A stretch of 64,000 bases of DNA, taken from Bog-532 sp963720945 (GTDB lineage: Bacteria; Actinomycetota; Actinomycetes; Streptosporangiales; Streptosporangiaceae). The stretch lies in NCBI GenBank assembly GCA_963720945.1, contig CAVRHH010000013.1, positions 124,001-188,000 on the forward strand, in the 5' to 3' direction. Made by a program: the position numbers and the translations under genes. This document shows positions 1 through 8,092 of the stretch, in pieces (the stretch's first letter is position 1; each line of letters opens with the position of its first letter). The notes beneath the pieces were generated by a model, which saw only the letters and a program-made list of their open reading frames with translations, was not told the DNA's origin and made no database searches.

Positions 1-823
1 GGAGCCCGGCCCGCAGCATGTTCGCGAAGAACGTCGGCCCGGCGAAGAACAGCGTGGCCCCGTGCTTCTGCGCGGCGCCGGCGATCACGTCGGGTCGCGA
101 CGGGCTCGGCTCGAGCACGGCCGTCGCCCCCACCGATAGCGGGAACAGCACCGAATTGCCCAGGCCGTAGGCGAAGAACGCCTTGGCCGCCGACAGGCAC
201 CGGTCGTCCGGCCGGATGCCCAGCACCCGGGTGCCGTAGGTCTCGCATACCACCTGGATGGCCCCGTGCCGGTGCATCGCCGCCTTGGGCGCCCCCGTGG
301 TGCCGGACGTGTACAGCCAGAACGCGGGCGAATCCGCGGTCGTCGGGTATACCGTGTCCTCCGGCGGACCGGCCGCGAGCGCGCCGAGCAGGTGCACCGG
401 GACCGCCGCCGCGAGGGCCTGGTCGGCCAGGATGCCGGTCAGCTCCGGTGCCGCCGCCGCGGCCTCGACGGCGGTCGCGGCGAACTCGCGGGTGATGGCC
501 AGCAGCCGGGCCCGCGAATCGTTCAGCAGCTCCGTCACGCCGTCGGCGTTCAGCATGGTGGAGACCGGGACCGGGATCGCGCCCATCCGCATCGCCGCCA
601 GGTAGACCACCACGAACTGCGGTGAGTCCGCCATCAGCATGAGCACGCGCTGTTCGGGCTGCACGCCCAGCGCGCGCAGCCCGGCGGCGGTCCGGCAGAC
701 CCGATCGTGCAGCTGCGTGTAGCTCAGCTCGCCGGCCACTCCGGCCAGCGCGATCCGCTGGCCGTCACCGTCGGCCAGCCGCTGGTCAAGCAGGTACGCA
801 CAGGCGTTGAACGGCTGCGCCAT
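1..823 (-). CDS. Benzoate-CoA ligase family AMP-binding enzyme (partial, 3' end outside window)
   Basis: This is the N-terminal 274 residues of an acyl/aryl-CoA ligase that would activate benzoate (or a related aromatic acid) with ATP and CoA. The ATG at 823 follows GGGGGA. The start MAQPFNACAYLLDQRL and the block YLAAMRMGAIPVPVSTML are typical of the benzoate-CoA ligase group, and the AMP-binding P-loop WLYTSGTTGAPKAAMH is present at about residue 170-185. The C-terminal half, with the substrate pocket and the catalytic lysine, lies left of base 1, so the exact substrate is inferred from context: it sits 41 nt downstream of boxB and would supply benzoyl-CoA to BoxAB. It could be a 2-aminobenzoate or 4-hydroxybenzoate ligase instead. 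Confidence 0.85.
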   Translation of the reverse strand, partial: MAQPFNACAYLLDQRLADGDGQRIALAGVAGELSYTQLHDRVCRTAAGLRALGVQPEQRVLMLMADSPQFVVVYLAAMRMGAIPVPVSTMLNADGVTELLNDSRARLLAITREFAATAVEAAAAAPELTGILADQALAAAVPVHLLGALAAGPPEDTVYPTTADSPAFWLYTSGTTGAPKAAMHRHGAIQVVCETYGTRVLGIRPDDRCLSAAKAFFAYGLGNSVLFPLSVGATAVLEPSPSRPDVIAGAAQKHGATLFFAGPTFFANMLRAGL

Positions 824-864
824 GCCGCTCCCCCATTCTCCGCTGGGATGCCCGGGTGGGCGGG

Positions 865-2283
865 TCAGGCGAGGTGGACGTAGTCGTACTCGAACGGTTT
901 GCCGTTGATGCCGTTGCGGGGCGGCGCGATCCAGGCGGCGATCTTACCTCGCTCATGCACCGGCTGCATGAGCGAGCGGACGTGGGTCTTGTCCACGTCG
1001 GTGGGCAGCCACGCCCCCTTGGCGCGCTCCCACTCCGCCGCGGTCAGCTTCTCCCCGGCGGGGGAGGCCTCGATCGCCCCGAACGCGCCGACCTTGCGGT
1101 TGAACGCGATATGCGGCAGTTTCAGCCGCTGCGGCAGGCCGGCCTCGGCGAGGATCTTGTTCCACCGGTTGACGCCGCTCTGGCAGTCGGAGATGTACTC
1201 GTGCCGCAGGTCGCTGTTGAGGCCGACCAGGGCGGACACTTCCGTCTGGCCGATCTCCCCGTCGCTGAGCGTGTCAATCATCATCGCGTCGCTGGTCAGC
1301 TGGTGGTCGTCCTTGCGGCGTTCTTCCAGCCACCGGCCCTTAAGCCCGGCGGTGTAGTAGTTGGCCACGTTGGTGGAGGTTTCCCCGCCGAACAGGTCGA
1401 GGGAGACGCTGCAGTGGAAGTTCAGGTACTTCTGGATCACGTTCAGCGGGACGACGCCGAGCGCGGCCACGTCGTCGGTGTCGTTTTCCACCATGACCTG
1501 CGCGGTCCGCGCCACCACCCGGTCGACGCCGGTGGTGCCGACCATCATGTGGTGCGCTTCCTCCTTGAGCATGAACTCACAGGTCCGCGACAGCGGGTCG
1601 AAGCCGCTTTCCTTCAGTGTGCCGAGCTGATACTTGCCGTCCCGGTCGGTGAAGTAGGTGAACATGTAGAACGACAGCCAGTCCGGGGTTTCCTCGTTGA
1701 ACGCGCCGAGGATGCGCGGGGAGTCCTCGCTGCCGGAGTTGCGGTGCAGCAGTTCCCCGGCCTCCTCACGGCCCTCCCGGCCGAAGTAGGCGTGCAGCAG
1801 GTACACCATCGCCCATAGGTGCCGCCCCTCTTCCACGTTGACCTGGAACAGGTTGCGCAGGTCGTACAGGGACGGCGCGGTGGCGCCGAGGTTGCGCTGC
1901 TGCTCGACGCTGGCCGGCTCGGTGTCCCCCTGGATGACGACCAGCCGCTGCAGGTCGGCGCGGTACTCCCCGGGCACCTTCTGCCACGCGGGCTCGCCCT
2001 TGTGCTGGCCGAACGCGATCCGCCGGCCGGGGTCCCGCTCGGCCAGGAAAATACCCCACCGGTAGTCCCGCATCGGCACGTGCCCGAAGTGCGCCCAGCC
2101 CTCGCGCCCGACGTTGACCGCGGTGCGCAGGTACACGTCCTGGGTGGGCAGCGCCGGGCCCATCGACTCCCACCAGGAAAGGAAGTTCGGCTGCCAGGAC
2201 TCCAGGGCCCGCTGCAGCCGCCGGTCCTCGCGCAAGCCGACGTTGTTCGGTATCTTCTCGCTGTAGTCGGGCGCCATCGTCAT
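865..2283 (-). CDS. boxB: Benzoyl-CoA 2,3-epoxidase oxygenase subunit BoxB
   Basis: BoxB is the di-iron oxygenase component that, with the reductase BoxA, inserts one oxygen into benzoyl-CoA to give the 2,3-epoxide in the aerobic box pathway. The 472-residue length matches the family. Ferritin-like di-iron ligand motifs are visible: NVEEGRHLWAMVYLL near residue 150-165 and CEFMLKEEAHHMMVG near 236-250. The opening (YSEKIPNNVGL, LSWWESMGP) is strongly conserved in BoxB. The ATG at 2283 lies 5 nt after the boxC stop, so the two are probably translationally coupled; no strong separate ribosome site is visible. No boxA reductase is found in the window, so it must be encoded outside. Confidence 0.96.
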   Translation of the reverse strand: MTMAPDYSEKIPNNVGLREDRRLQRALESWQPNFLSWWESMGPALPTQDVYLRTAVNVGREGWAHFGHVPMRDYRWGIFLAERDPGRRIAFGQHKGEPAWQKVPGEYRADLQRLVVIQGDTEPASVEQQRNLGATAPSLYDLRNLFQVNVEEGRHLWAMVYLLHAYFGREGREEAGELLHRNSGSEDSPRILGAFNEETPDWLSFYMFTYFTDRDGKYQLGTLKESGFDPLSRTCEFMLKEEAHHMMVGTTGVDRVVARTAQVMVENDTDDVAALGVVPLNVIQKYLNFHCSVSLDLFGGETSTNVANYYTAGLKGRWLEERRKDDHQLTSDAMMIDTLSDGEIGQTEVSALVGLNSDLRHEYISDCQSGVNRWNKILAEAGLPQRLKLPHIAFNRKVGAFGAIEASPAGEKLTAAEWERAKGAWLPTDVDKTHVRSLMQPVHERGKIAAWIAPPRNGINGKPFEYDYVHLA

Positions 2284-2288
2284 GGTGG

Positions 2289-3953
2289 TCAGGCTCGCTT
2301 TCGGTCGAAGTCAGCGCGCTGCCCGGTGCCGTAGCGGCGCAGCGCACCGTCCGGGCCCGAGGCGTTCGGCCTGGTAAAGATCCAGTTCTGCCAGGCGGTC
2401 AGCCGCCCGAAGATCTTGGTTTCCATCGTCTCCGGGCCGGCGAAACGGTAGTTCGCCTCCAGGCCGGTCAGGGCGTCCGGGCTGAAGCTGGCCCGCTCCT
2501 CGGTCGCGATGCGGATCTCCTCGTCCCAGTCGATGTCATCGGGGACGAAGGTGACCAGGCCGAGCCGTTCCGCGTCGTCGGCTTCCAGCGGTTCGCCGGC
2601 CCGTTTCTCCACCTCGGCCAGGCCGGCCTCGTCGCCGAGATAACGGGTCTGCAGCCGGGTCAGCCCGTTGCTCATCGGCAGCGGCCCGGTGTTCATCGGG
2701 CCAGCCGTGACGGTGGCCGGATCGGCGTCCGGGCTGGCCTCTTCGAACACGCCGAAGAGCTGGAACGACCGGTCCGCGGCCAGCGCGAGCTCCAGCAGCG
2801 ACCCGGCGAAACAGCTGCCCGGCTCGATCAGCGCCAGCATGCTGCGGCTGGTGACATCCAGCCGTTTCAGCGTCCGCTTCAGGTAATGGATGATCTCATT
2901 CGCCAGCCAGTCATCCCGGTGATCCAGCAGCAGCCGGTCATGGGCCAGCACGCGCAGCGCGTCACCTTCGGTGCGCCACACCCAGGTACCAAGTTCGAGC
3001 TCGTTGGTGCGCAGGTCCAGGATCAGGTCATCCAGCTCGCGGGTCACTGCCAGGGTCCAGAACGCCGCCCCCTGGGCATGTACCGAGGCGATGTCAGCGG
3101 GGGCGCCCTCAGCAGGGCCACGGACGATGATCTCGGCGACAGCGCGGGCCCGGTCCAGCCGGGCCGTCACGTGCCGGTAGCCGATCTCGTCATCGGTGCG
3201 CGTCTTGCCCAGCGGGGGCAGCGCGATCCCGGCCGCGCCCGCGGGCCGGTGCGAGCGCCCGGCCAGTTCCGCGGCGCGGGCCGCTACTGTCTCCTCCCAC
3301 CGGGCCCGGGGGACGGCTTCGTCCACCAGCCGCCAGGCGACCGCCTTCTTGCCCCCGATGCCCTCGGCCCGGGTCGAGAAGTAGTCGGCCAGATCACGGC
3401 GCACATACCGCTTGTCCACCACCCGGGTCAGGCCGCCGGTGCCCGGCAGCACCCCGAGCAGCGGCAGCTCCGGGAGCGACACCACCGACGAGCGATCGTC
3501 GATGAGCATCAGGTGGTCGCAAGCCAGCGCCAGTTCGTAGCCGCCGCCGGACGCGGTCCCGTTCAGCGCGGCCAGCCAGGTCTGGCCAGAATTCGCGGTC
3601 GCGTCCTCGATCCCGTTCCGGGTCTCGTTAGTGAACTTGCAGAAGTTCACCTTCCACGGGTGCGGGGAGGCGGCCAGCATGCGGATGTTCGCCCCCGCGC
3701 AGAAGACCTTGTCCTTGCCGCTGGTCACCACCACCGTGCGTACCTCGGGGTGCTCGAACCGGAGCCGCTGCACCGCGTCATACAGCTCGATGTCCACGCC
3801 CAGGTCGTAGGAGTTCAGCTTCAGCTCATACCCCGGCACCAGGCCGCCCCGCTCATCGACGTCCATGGTCAGCGTCGCGACCGGGCCATCGCACGACAGG
3901 CGCCAGTGCCTGTAACCCGAAGGCTGGACCTGGAAGTCGACCCTGGTCATCAT
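2289..3953 (-). CDS. boxC: Benzoyl-CoA-dihydrodiol lyase BoxC
   Basis: BoxC opens the 2,3-epoxide of benzoyl-CoA hydrolytically, releasing formate and 3,4-dehydroadipyl-CoA semialdehyde. The 554-residue protein has two crotonase-like halves, as expected for BoxC. The first half carries VVVTSGKDKVFCAGANIRML and the oxyanion-hole block GTASGGGYELALACDHLMLI; a second half with a weaker crotonase pattern (SMLALIEPGSCFAGSLLELA) begins near residue 320. The start is ATG at 3953, with another ATG at 3950; GGAGGG lies 4-8 nt upstream and serves either. It is the first gene of a boxC-boxB-ligase operon with its own promoter-like sequence just upstream. Confidence 0.96.
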   Translation of the reverse strand: MMTRVDFQVQPSGYRHWRLSCDGPVATLTMDVDERGGLVPGYELKLNSYDLGVDIELYDAVQRLRFEHPEVRTVVVTSGKDKVFCAGANIRMLAASPHPWKVNFCKFTNETRNGIEDATANSGQTWLAALNGTASGGGYELALACDHLMLIDDRSSVVSLPELPLLGVLPGTGGLTRVVDKRYVRRDLADYFSTRAEGIGGKKAVAWRLVDEAVPRARWEETVAARAAELAGRSHRPAGAAGIALPPLGKTRTDDEIGYRHVTARLDRARAVAEIIVRGPAEGAPADIASVHAQGAAFWTLAVTRELDDLILDLRTNELELGTWVWRTEGDALRVLAHDRLLLDHRDDWLANEIIHYLKRTLKRLDVTSRSMLALIEPGSCFAGSLLELALAADRSFQLFGVFEEASPDADPATVTAGPMNTGPLPMSNGLTRLQTRYLGDEAGLAEVEKRAGEPLEADDAERLGLVTFVPDDIDWDEEIRIATEERASFSPDALTGLEANYRFAGPETMETKIFGRLTAWQNWIFTRPNASGPDGALRRYGTGQRADFDRKRA

Positions 3954-3984
3954 CGTCCCTCCGCTGGGCTTCTGCTCCCTCCAT

Positions 3985-4012
3985 GTTCTACGTTATAAAG
4001 TGATTTCGTCAA
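3985..4012 (-). promoter_or_regulatory. Probable sigma-70-type promoter of the boxC operon
   Basis: Read on the minus strand there is TTGACG (4012-4007), a 16-nt spacer and TAGAAC (3990-3985). This predicts a transcript starting about 25 nt before the boxC ATG. The surrounding stretch is much more AT-rich than its neighbours. No sigma factor assignment is possible beyond the housekeeping-like pattern. Confidence 0.55.
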
Positions 4013-4129
4013 GGTTCCGTAGCATATTACCGGACGAGGCGGGCCGGGAGTTCGCCTCCGGCAATCGGCCCGCGGCCGTCAGCTCTGCGCCGGCCCTGTA
4101 CCGGCTCCGCCACCAGCCGCGAAGCGGAG

Positions 4130-5545
4130 CTACCAGCCGCGGAACTGGCCCTGCACGGTCCAGAAGGTCGCGAGCGCCGTCAGGCACGCCAGGCCGGCCG
4201 CGGCGACCAGGAGGCGGCGGCGGGGACGGCCGGCGGACCACCGCAGGCCCGCGGTGGTGAGCCGCCGCGCCAGCCCGGCCACGACGTAGAGCGAGCCGGC
4301 GAGCGACAGGGCCAGCAGGGCGGTGCCGATGGCGCCGACCGCGGCCATCGCGTAGTGGTGCCCGGCCGCCGCACTGGCCGCCAGGTGCGCCTGCTGGCTC
4401 GCGGAGCGCCACAGGGCCCGGTTGATCTGGGGGAAGAACAGCAGCAGGTACCCGAGGCCGAGCGTGAGCAGCGGGATGACACACACCACCCAGCCGGTCA
4501 CCAGGATCCGGGTACGGCGCCGGAGGCCGGCGGTACGCGGATCGGGGCGACCCCTGGCTACGGCGCTCCGCAGGATGGGGGCGATGCGGGCGAACAGGTC
4601 CGGCACGCCGGCGAGGTCGCTGAGGATGAAGTAGCCGTCGAAGCGGACGAACGGGAGCAGCTGCTCCAGCATCTCCAGGTGGGTGACGGCGATGACGAGG
4701 AGCAGGACCTCCGCCGAAGTGGCCGCGTAGGTGCCGGCCAGGGCCAGCATGAAGATCAGGTTGAAGTACAGGCCGCCGAGGTCGGTGCGCAGGCCGGCCC
4801 GGCTGAGCCGGTAGGAGTCGGTGACGTTGGTGAAGAACGACGGCCAGACCAGGTAGATGCCGACGCCGACCACGCCGGGGCGCGCGCCGCCATAGCGGCA
4901 CCCGGTCGCGTGCCCGCACTCGTGGAACGCGGCGGAGAGCACGGAGAGGCCGAGCACGATGAGCAGGTCCACCGGGTCGCGCAGGATCTGCTGAAGTCCC
5001 CGGCCCAGCCCATGAGCGGCGAACAGCCAGCCGTCCACGGCCACGACACTGCCGACGACGGCTACGATCACTGGCCACCGGAACAGCGGGCGGAACAGCG
5101 TCCCGGCGGCGTTCGCCGCGCGTTCGGGCAGCAACGTGCCCCGGGCCCTGAGCGCGAGCAGCGGGCTGGCCCGGGGCAGGGCGGCCGGGGCGCTCCCGGC
5201 AGCGACGATGCCGAGGGGCTGCAGCTTGGCCATGATGAGCAGGCGGACCTGATCGGCGTTCAGTGACCGGCCGAGGTCGGCGCTGACCACCTCCGCGATG
5301 GCGGCGAGGTCACGGGCGCCGTCAATCCGGGAGGTCACCCGGTACAGCAGCAGGGACATCTGGATGACCTGGCCGTCGGCCCGCCGCACGAGTGACGGCG
5401 GCTGGCTGTAGCCGGAATCCTGGTACTCGCCGAGCAGCTCGACTCCGTCGGCCAGCCGCGGCACCTCAATCGGCCCGGGCCCATCCGCCGGGGCCGGGGC
5501 GGCTGCCGTGCGCCTGGTGGTGACCTGCCCTGCGGCCACGGTCAT
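4130..5545 (-). CDS. M50-family membrane zinc peptidase with PqqD-like N-terminal region
   Basis: This 471-residue protein resembles the 'putative peptide zinc metalloprotease' family. The ATG at 5545 is chosen because AGGAG lies 7 nt upstream; an upstream extension has no such site. Residues about 25-120 form a soluble winged-helix/PqqD-like segment (PSLVRRADGQVIQMSLLLYRV). Membrane helices follow, with the zinc motif HECGH at residues 208-212 inside a helix, and the second family motif FVRFDGYFILSDLAGVPDLF about 110 residues later. About seven hydrophobic segments are visible. It lies downstream of a short precursor-like peptide gene in the same direction, so processing or sensing of that peptide is the natural inference. 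The substrate is unknown. Confidence 0.8.
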   Translation of the reverse strand: MTVAAGQVTTRRTAAAPAPADGPGPIEVPRLADGVELLGEYQDSGYSQPPSLVRRADGQVIQMSLLLYRVTSRIDGARDLAAIAEVVSADLGRSLNADQVRLLIMAKLQPLGIVAAGSAPAALPRASPLLALRARGTLLPERAANAAGTLFRPLFRWPVIVAVVGSVVAVDGWLFAAHGLGRGLQQILRDPVDLLIVLGLSVLSAAFHECGHATGCRYGGARPGVVGVGIYLVWPSFFTNVTDSYRLSRAGLRTDLGGLYFNLIFMLALAGTYAATSAEVLLLVIAVTHLEMLEQLLPFVRFDGYFILSDLAGVPDLFARIAPILRSAVARGRPDPRTAGLRRRTRILVTGWVVCVIPLLTLGLGYLLLFFPQINRALWRSASQQAHLAASAAAGHHYAMAAVGAIGTALLALSLAGSLYVVAGLARRLTTAGLRWSAGRPRRRLLVAAAGLACLTALATFWTVQGQFRGW

Positions 5546-5601
5546 GGGTTTGCTCCTCCCCTGCGTGCTCGCCAGCGGACATGTCAGGAGGGGCCGGGGC
5601 A

Positions 5602-5631
5602 CCCGCGGCCCGGAATGAGCCGGGCCGCGGG
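5602..5631 (-). terminator. Perfect 12-bp hairpin between peptide gene and peptidase gene
   Basis: CCCGCGGCCCGG (5602-5613), the 6-nt loop AATGAG and CCGGGCCGCGGG (5620-5631) form a perfect GC-only stem. It lies 97 nt after the peptide stop codon and 56 nt before the peptidase start, with no U-tract. A weaker CCGCCCG/CGGGCGG hairpin sits beside it near 5640-5662. Such a stem would partly terminate or protect the transcript, leaving more peptide mRNA than peptidase mRNA. Confidence 0.6.
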
Positions 5632-5728
5632 CGGGGAGACCGCCCGTGAGGGACCGGGCGGCCCTCCCTACCGCTGCGCATTCCCCTCACATATGCGCAG
5701 CAGGCCTGCGGTGCGAACCGGGCAGGTG

Positions 5729-5950
5729 CTACAGGATGTTGCCGGAGCCCAGGCTGAGGATGTTGTCGAAGCTGCCGTTCGCAGCGGAGACGTTCAGCAG
5801 CCCCGACTGGGCCGTGTTGCCGTACCCCACCTGGGTGAAGCTGCTGCCGCCGCTCCGCGGGTGGCACACGCAGAGGGTTTCCCGGGTCGGGAGCAGCTCA
5901 GCGTGCTCCAGCTCGAGGTCTTGCATCGTCACAGCAGGTACATTGGACAT
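5729..5950 (-). CDS. RiPP-precursor-like small peptide (73 aa)
   Basis: The start is ATG at 5950, set by AAGGAGG 6 nt upstream. The N-terminal third is acidic and leader-like (MQDLELEHAELLPTRETL), followed by CVCHPRSGG and then a Gly/Ser/Asn/Thr-rich C-terminal part ending in GSFDNILSLGSGNIL. There is no signal peptide or membrane segment. Two cysteines occur close together at residues 27 and 29, and the region after them is rich in Ser and Thr. The leader/core layout, strong ribosome site, downstream GC hairpin and nearby membrane peptidase suggest a ribosomally made, processed peptide. No known modifying enzyme (LanB/M, YcaO, radical SAM) is adjacent. Part of the C-terminal half also resembles a curlin-type repeat, so a self-assembling surface peptide is an alternative. 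Confidence 0.7.
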   Translation of the reverse strand: MSNVPAVTMQDLELEHAELLPTRETLCVCHPRSGGSSFTQVGYGNTAQSGLLNVSAANGSFDNILSLGSGNIL

Positions 5951-6080
5951 GGAGCCTCCTTCGGGAACGATCCGCCTGACCAGGCAAATCGGGGTGCCCG
6001 TGTGCCCAGGCATGGACCTGGGGCCGCCCGGCAACCCCTGTGGTGGCGGGCCACGGACCGGTGTACGCTCTTAGGCGTAC

Positions 6081-6108
6081 GTACTGTTCGGTTACCACCG
6101 AACAGTAC
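6081..6108. promoter_or_regulatory. 28-bp inverted repeat, probable operator between peptide gene and XRE regulator
   Basis: GTACTGTTCGGT (6081-6092), the spacer TACC and ACCGAACAGTAC (6097-6108) form perfect 12-bp arms. The site lies in the divergent intergenic region, 131 nt from the peptide start and 74 nt from the XRE regulator start. The dyad is much longer than chance in this sequence and best fits a dimeric repressor, most simply the adjacent XRE protein. A cruciform or RNA hairpin role is possible. Confidence 0.6.
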
Positions 6109-6181
6109 TTGCTACTCAGGGGTAGGGCAAGGGCCACGAATCGCGACCAAGGCTCATCGGACGGAGACGGCTAGGCTGGCT

Positions 6182-6655
6182 ATGACGGCGCATGTGACGG
6201 GAGACAAGCCGGGTCGCCCCGAAGACCGGCCACAGACGGCCGCTGCAGCGTCGGAGCCTGGCATCAACCCGCTTCAGCGCCTGATTCAGCAGCGGTTGCG
6301 CGACCGGGGCTGGTCCTACGGCGAGGTTGCCCGGCGCGGCGAGTTGCCCCGGTCGACCGTTTACACCCTCGCGACGACCCGGAACCTGGCCCGGCCGCCG
6401 CGGCCAGCCACCATCGACGCGCTAGCCAAGGGCCTGGACGTGCCGGTCTCCGCCGTCCGCGCCGCCGCCGCCGAGTCCACCGGGCTGCACTACTACGACG
6501 AGGTGCCCGCCGAACGGGAGCGCGCTGGCGATCAGGAGCGGGACCTCCTGATCGCCAGCATCGATGAACTGACGCCCGAAGACCGGCGGCACGTGGCCGC
6601 GCTCGTCGAATCGCTCCGGAACAGGGCGGTGCCGGAGCCGGGGGACGAGCGTTAG
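6182..6655 (+). CDS. XRE-family helix-turn-helix regulator
   Basis: This 157-residue protein has a lambda-repressor-like DNA-binding domain at about residues 30-90 (LRDRGWSYGEVARRGELPRS as helix-turn-helix, then PATIDALAKGLDVPVSAVRA). The C-terminal part is helical and acidic (SIDELTPEDRRHVAALVESL), a common tail in actinobacterial XRE regulators. The reading frame is open upstream to 5615, but ATG 6182 is the first start consistent with a dedicated upstream region. It is transcribed away from the precursor-like peptide gene, and a 28-bp palindrome lies between them, so it probably controls itself and the peptide. Two tandem hairpins follow the stop codon. Confidence 0.8.
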   Translation: MTAHVTGDKPGRPEDRPQTAAAASEPGINPLQRLIQQRLRDRGWSYGEVARRGELPRSTVYTLATTRNLARPPRPATIDALAKGLDVPVSAVRAAAAESTGLHYYDEVPAERERAGDQERDLLIASIDELTPEDRRHVAALVESLRNRAVPEPGDER

Positions 6656-6659
6656 CTTT

Positions 6660-6748
6660 CCCGGGACCGCGGGGTGCTGCGCGGTCCCGGGGCGGCTTTC
6701 CCAGGGCGGCGGCTTTCCCGGGACCGCGGAGGTGTGCGGTCCCGGGAA
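6660..6748. terminator. Two tandem GC hairpins between convergent genes
   Basis: Hairpin 1 has a 12-bp stem (CCCGGGACCGCG at 6660-6671 with its complement at 6680-6691). Hairpin 2 has a 13-bp stem (TTCCCGGGACCGC at 6715-6727 with its complement at 6736-6748). The two stems share the same core, so one is probably a duplicate of the other. They sit between the XRE gene (plus) and the LysM gene (minus) and would work in both directions. Confidence 0.65.
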
Positions 6749-6834
6749 GGCGGCTTTTCCGGACCCGGAGCCCGGTGGCGGGCGAGGCTGGCCCGGGCGG
6801 CGGTAGCCGGGCTGTTCCCTTCCGTGGGCAGGGT

Positions 6835-8004
6835 TCATTCCATCGGCCAGCTCGCGGGCATCTTGAGCTTCTCGGCGAGTTCTTCGTAGGGGCCTTCCGG
6901 CAGGACCAGGCGGGCTACCCGCAGGATCGACCGGGGGTCCTGGCCGGGGGGCCGCAGCACGTAGACCCGTTCGCCGCTCTCGCTACACGTCACAACGAGC
7001 CGGTCGTGGTCGGCCAGCACGATGCGTGGCCCGGCCGGGCCGGGCGGCCGGGGGGTTAGCTGCGGGAGAGGGCCGGTCTGGGCGTCCGGGCCACTCTCGA
7101 TGGCCCGGCGGTCCTGCTCGACCTGGTCGCCCTGGCTGGCCCCGCGGTTCTGGATTGACTGACCGCCCGGCACGGCCTGGCTACCGCCCGGCATGGCCCC
7201 GCGGGCCTGGACGGCGGCCTGGATCGCGGTCCGGTGCCGGCGGCGGGCCGCGATCAGCGGCTCGGCCAGCAGCGCCAGCACGATGAGCAGGCCCACGGCC
7301 AGCAGCAGGGCCTTCAGCGACTGCGGCATGCCCGTGTCGCGTGTTCCTTTCGCGGCTGGCTGCGGGTGGTGCCCGCTGGCTCCTGGCTGAGAGCGGTGCC
7401 CGCTGCCCGCCGGGGCAGACGCCGAGGGCGCAGGTAGCTGTTGCTGGCGGGGCGGAGCCGGCTGGGATGCCGTCGGCGTTTTGGGCGTGCCCGGGCGCGG
7501 GAGCGTCAGGACGGTGCCGGGACGGATTGCGCCCGGGTCGGGGCCGATGACGGGGCGGTTGGCCGCGTACAGCGCCGGCCAGCCGCCGCGCACGGCGAAC
7601 CGGGCTGCGATGCCGGACAGGGTGTCCCCGGCCGTGATCGTGTACCGAGCCAGCGCCGGGCCGGGCCACACGAGCACGGTGCCGGGGTGGATCGTGCCCG
7701 GGTCGGAGCCGATGACGGGGCGGTTGGCCGCGTACAGCGCCGGCCAGCCGCCGCGCACGGCGAACCGGGCCGCGATGCCGGACAGGGTGTCGCCGTCCTG
7801 GACGACGTATCGGGTATGGGGGGTGGACGCCGTCGCCGGGGCGGCGCGCAGCGTACTGGTCAAGGTGATCTTGGTATTGCTCTGCGTGCGGGTGTTCGCC
7901 TGGGCCGGGCGGGGAGCGGATCCATGCGTAACGGCCGCTACCAGCATGATCGGCACCATGCTCCAGGCGAGCACGACGCACGCGGACTTAAGCCACATGC
8001 GCAT
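6835..8004 (-). CDS. Membrane protein with two LysM domains
   Basis: The 389-residue protein starts at ATG 8004 with an N-terminal signal/anchor (VVLAWSMVPIMLVAAV). Two nearly identical LysM modules follow at about residues 64-112 and 118-168 (YVVQDGDTLSGIAARF, YTITAGDTLSGIAARF), each with the GGWPALYAANRPVIG insert and PGTVL ending. A Pro/Ser/Ala linker leads to one membrane helix near residue 230-250 (LKALLLAVGLLIVLALLAEP), a basic RRRHR stop-transfer patch and a cytosolic tail. LysM modules bind peptidoglycan, so this protein probably ties the wall to the membrane. It lies 88 nt downstream of the repeat-protein gene and is probably co-transcribed. The almost perfect identity of the modules suggests recent duplication. 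Confidence 0.85.
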   Translation of the reverse strand: MRMWLKSACVVLAWSMVPIMLVAAVTHGSAPRPAQANTRTQSNTKITLTSTLRAAPATASTPHTRYVVQDGDTLSGIAARFAVRGGWPALYAANRPVIGSDPGTIHPGTVLVWPGPALARYTITAGDTLSGIAARFAVRGGWPALYAANRPVIGPDPGAIRPGTVLTLPRPGTPKTPTASQPAPPRQQQLPAPSASAPAGSGHRSQPGASGHHPQPAAKGTRDTGMPQSLKALLLAVGLLIVLALLAEPLIAARRRHRTAIQAAVQARGAMPGGSQAVPGGQSIQNRGASQGDQVEQDRRAIESGPDAQTGPLPQLTPRPPGPAGPRIVLADHDRLVVTCSESGERVYVLRPPGQDPRSILRVARLVLPEGPYEELAEKLKMPASWPME

Positions 8005-8092
8005 CGTGCTGTCACTTTCCTTCCAAGGGGATCAGCGCCGGCCACTGCGGGTCCGGACACCGACGGGTCGAACCGGTTAGGAAGGAAAGGAC

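Noticed and set aside
6081..6108. SOS (LexA) box
   Set aside because: The half-sites GTTCG and CGAAC are in the opposite order and spacing to the actinobacterial LexA box.
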